The translations under genes and the position numbers were made by a program. This document shows positions 5,131 to 6,165 of a stretch of 6,165 nucleotides of DNA, piece after piece. The notes below the pieces were generated by a model. It was given only the letters and a program-made list of their open reading frames with translations, did not search any database and had not been told where the DNA came from. The first letter of the stretch is position 1; every line of letters begins with the position of its first letter. Location: assembly GCA_018609185.1 (NCBI GenBank), contig JAHCSD010000045.1, positions 1 through 6,165 on the forward strand. The letters run 5' to 3'. Origin of the DNA: Patescibacteria group bacterium. GTDB taxonomy: Bacteria > Patescibacteriota > Minisyncoccia > JAHCSD01.

Positions 5131-6148
5131 TAGACGTCGAAGTCTTAAAAGAATATCTCACCTCCCCCTTTATTCTCTTGTTTTTCGCAGGGATTTTTCT
5201 CCTTCTTGTTCCGGTATTCTTCCGGAAAAAGGAAGGGGTTCCGTACGCATTTACGAAATTTTTTCGTGTGCTGAATCCCTGGGGGACAAAAGATAGATTG
5301 TTGGTCATGGGAAGCGTCATCACCCTTTTGGGGCTCTTTGGATTTTTGTTCGTCGATATCTCCCAGAAATTTAACCCGAGTGTATTTTTTCCTGCACCAA
5401 TTATAAAAGAAGAAGAAAGCCCGGTTACGCTTATACTAGTGGATGTTTCGGGCAGCATGAAACAAAAGATTTCGCTTGCGAACGTTAAATTTTCTTTGCG
5501 TCCCGAGCTATATCAGCTTGCACGCCAGGCATTTGTGATGGTTGTAGAAACTACGCATCCCTCTTGGAAAATTGGCCTCGTGGTATTCTCAAACGGAATC
5601 TACTATGCACGGGTGCCCGTTGGGTTTGACGATAGAAGCGTGCTCTTGGATGATGCGCTTGCCGAAGAACTCTCGAACAAGAATTCCTTTGGGGAGATTA
5701 GTTCGGGAACGAAGTTATTTGAGGCGGTGGTATTTGCGGTCGATGTTCTTGAAAGAGATTTTCCGGATGCTAAAGAGCGATCCATTCTAATCATCTCTGA
5801 CATGATCTATTCAACCGGGAAGCTTGTGAGTACTTTTGTCGAAACAGAGCTTGCGGGGATTGGCCTTCACCTTATTGTGGTTAATACTGCTAACAGGACG
5901 AGCGAAAGCTTATTCCAGGCTTATTTTGGAGAGAGAGGGCACTCGATCAATATCTCGAAGGTTGATGACATCGGCAAGGTTCTCGATTTTTCTGATTTAG
6001 TATTTTCGTCCTACTCTCTTCCCGGCGGAGAGGATGAGGAAGAAGGCGGCCTCGATGCAGAACATGCATCGGGCTTAGACATGAATTCGCGTTTGGTTCT
6101 CTTTAGCGTCGGGGGGTTGCTCGCCTTACATCTTGCCTTAAGAGGTAC
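5127..6148 (+). CDS. Membrane-anchored VWA-domain protein (BatA/BatB-like), 3' end cut by contig end
   Basis: Reading from the ATG at 5127 gives about 340 codons with no stop before the contig end. Two hydrophobic segments open the protein (about 14-32 and 59-76), the usual N-terminal pair of BatA/BatB-type proteins. The VWA domain follows (about 100-295) with a complete MIDAS: Asp106, Ser108 and Ser110 in DVSGS, Thr195 in SSGTKLFEA, and Asp225 in IISDM. An acidic, glycine-rich linker (GGEDEEEGG, from 300) leads to a third hydrophobic segment (about 322-338) where the sequence stops. Such proteins bind partner proteins through the metal site and are typical clients or co-factors of MoxR ATPases. 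The gene overlaps the BatD-like gene by 4 bases. Genomic sequence ends at about 6148, so the last codons shown beyond that are adapter. The gene is probably nearly complete, since the third membrane segment is usually near the C-terminus. Confidence 0.93.
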
Positions 6149-6165
6149 AGATCGGAAGAGCACAC
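6149..6165 (+). other. Illumina TruSeq adapter remnant at contig end
   Basis: The terminal 17 bases AGATCGGAAGAGCACAC are identical to the beginning of the common Illumina TruSeq read-through adapter. They are synthetic, not genomic, and were presumably left after incomplete read trimming. The in-frame translation continues through them only by chance. Confidence 0.97.

Noticed and set aside
5099..5803. Short frames on both strands over the last kilobase (5099-5458, 5108-5296, 5572-5790, 5603-5803)
   Set aside because: All are shadows of the unterminated VWA gene that starts at 5127.

Overview
The window is a 6.2 kb, moderately AT-rich bacterial contig that is cut at both ends and holds two gene clusters, all on the + strand. 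The very short spacers, four-base ATGA overlaps, small lysine-rich protein and the flavour of the RtcB and archease sequences suggest a Candidate Phyla Radiation (Patescibacteria, Parcubacteria-like) genome. That placement is inference from remembered sequence style, not from a search. UAA, UAG and UGA all end genes here, so the standard bacterial code (table 11) fits and the UGA-glycine code of Gracilibacteria/Absconditabacteria does not. Shine-Dalgarno sites are clear in the second cluster.

Cluster 1 (about 1-2126) is an RNA-repair unit: the 3' part of an archease gene, overlapping by 11 bases a complete rtcB (RNA 3'-phosphate/5'-hydroxyl ligase). Next comes a 74-base spacer made almost wholly of a CTAG-rich inverted repeat, then a 91-residue, very basic protein of unknown function. 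A compact bidirectional terminator-like hairpin (2160-2186) closes the cluster.

Cluster 2 (2245 to the contig end) is a MoxR/VWA operon: a MoxR-family AAA+ ATPase, a DUF58 protein, a two-membrane-segment protein with a BatD/DUF4381-like layout, and a membrane-anchored VWA protein with a complete MIDAS motif. Neighbouring genes overlap by 8, 4 and 4 bases, so translation is probably coupled. The likely arrangement is a cytoplasmic ATPase chaperone acting with DUF58 on the membrane-bound BatD-like and VWA proteins to mature or assemble an envelope component. The substrate is unknown.

The last 17 bases (6149-6165) match the start of the Illumina TruSeq adapter, so the genomic sequence stops at about 6148. 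The VWA gene has no stop codon, so a caller that requires one would miss it, although about 340 codons are present. The most unusual non-coding signals are the CTAG-rich hairpin after rtcB and a perfect terminator-like hairpin inside the start of the DUF58 gene. I see no RNA genes, CRISPR arrays, transposases or attachment sites, and no gene-free stretch over 300 bases.
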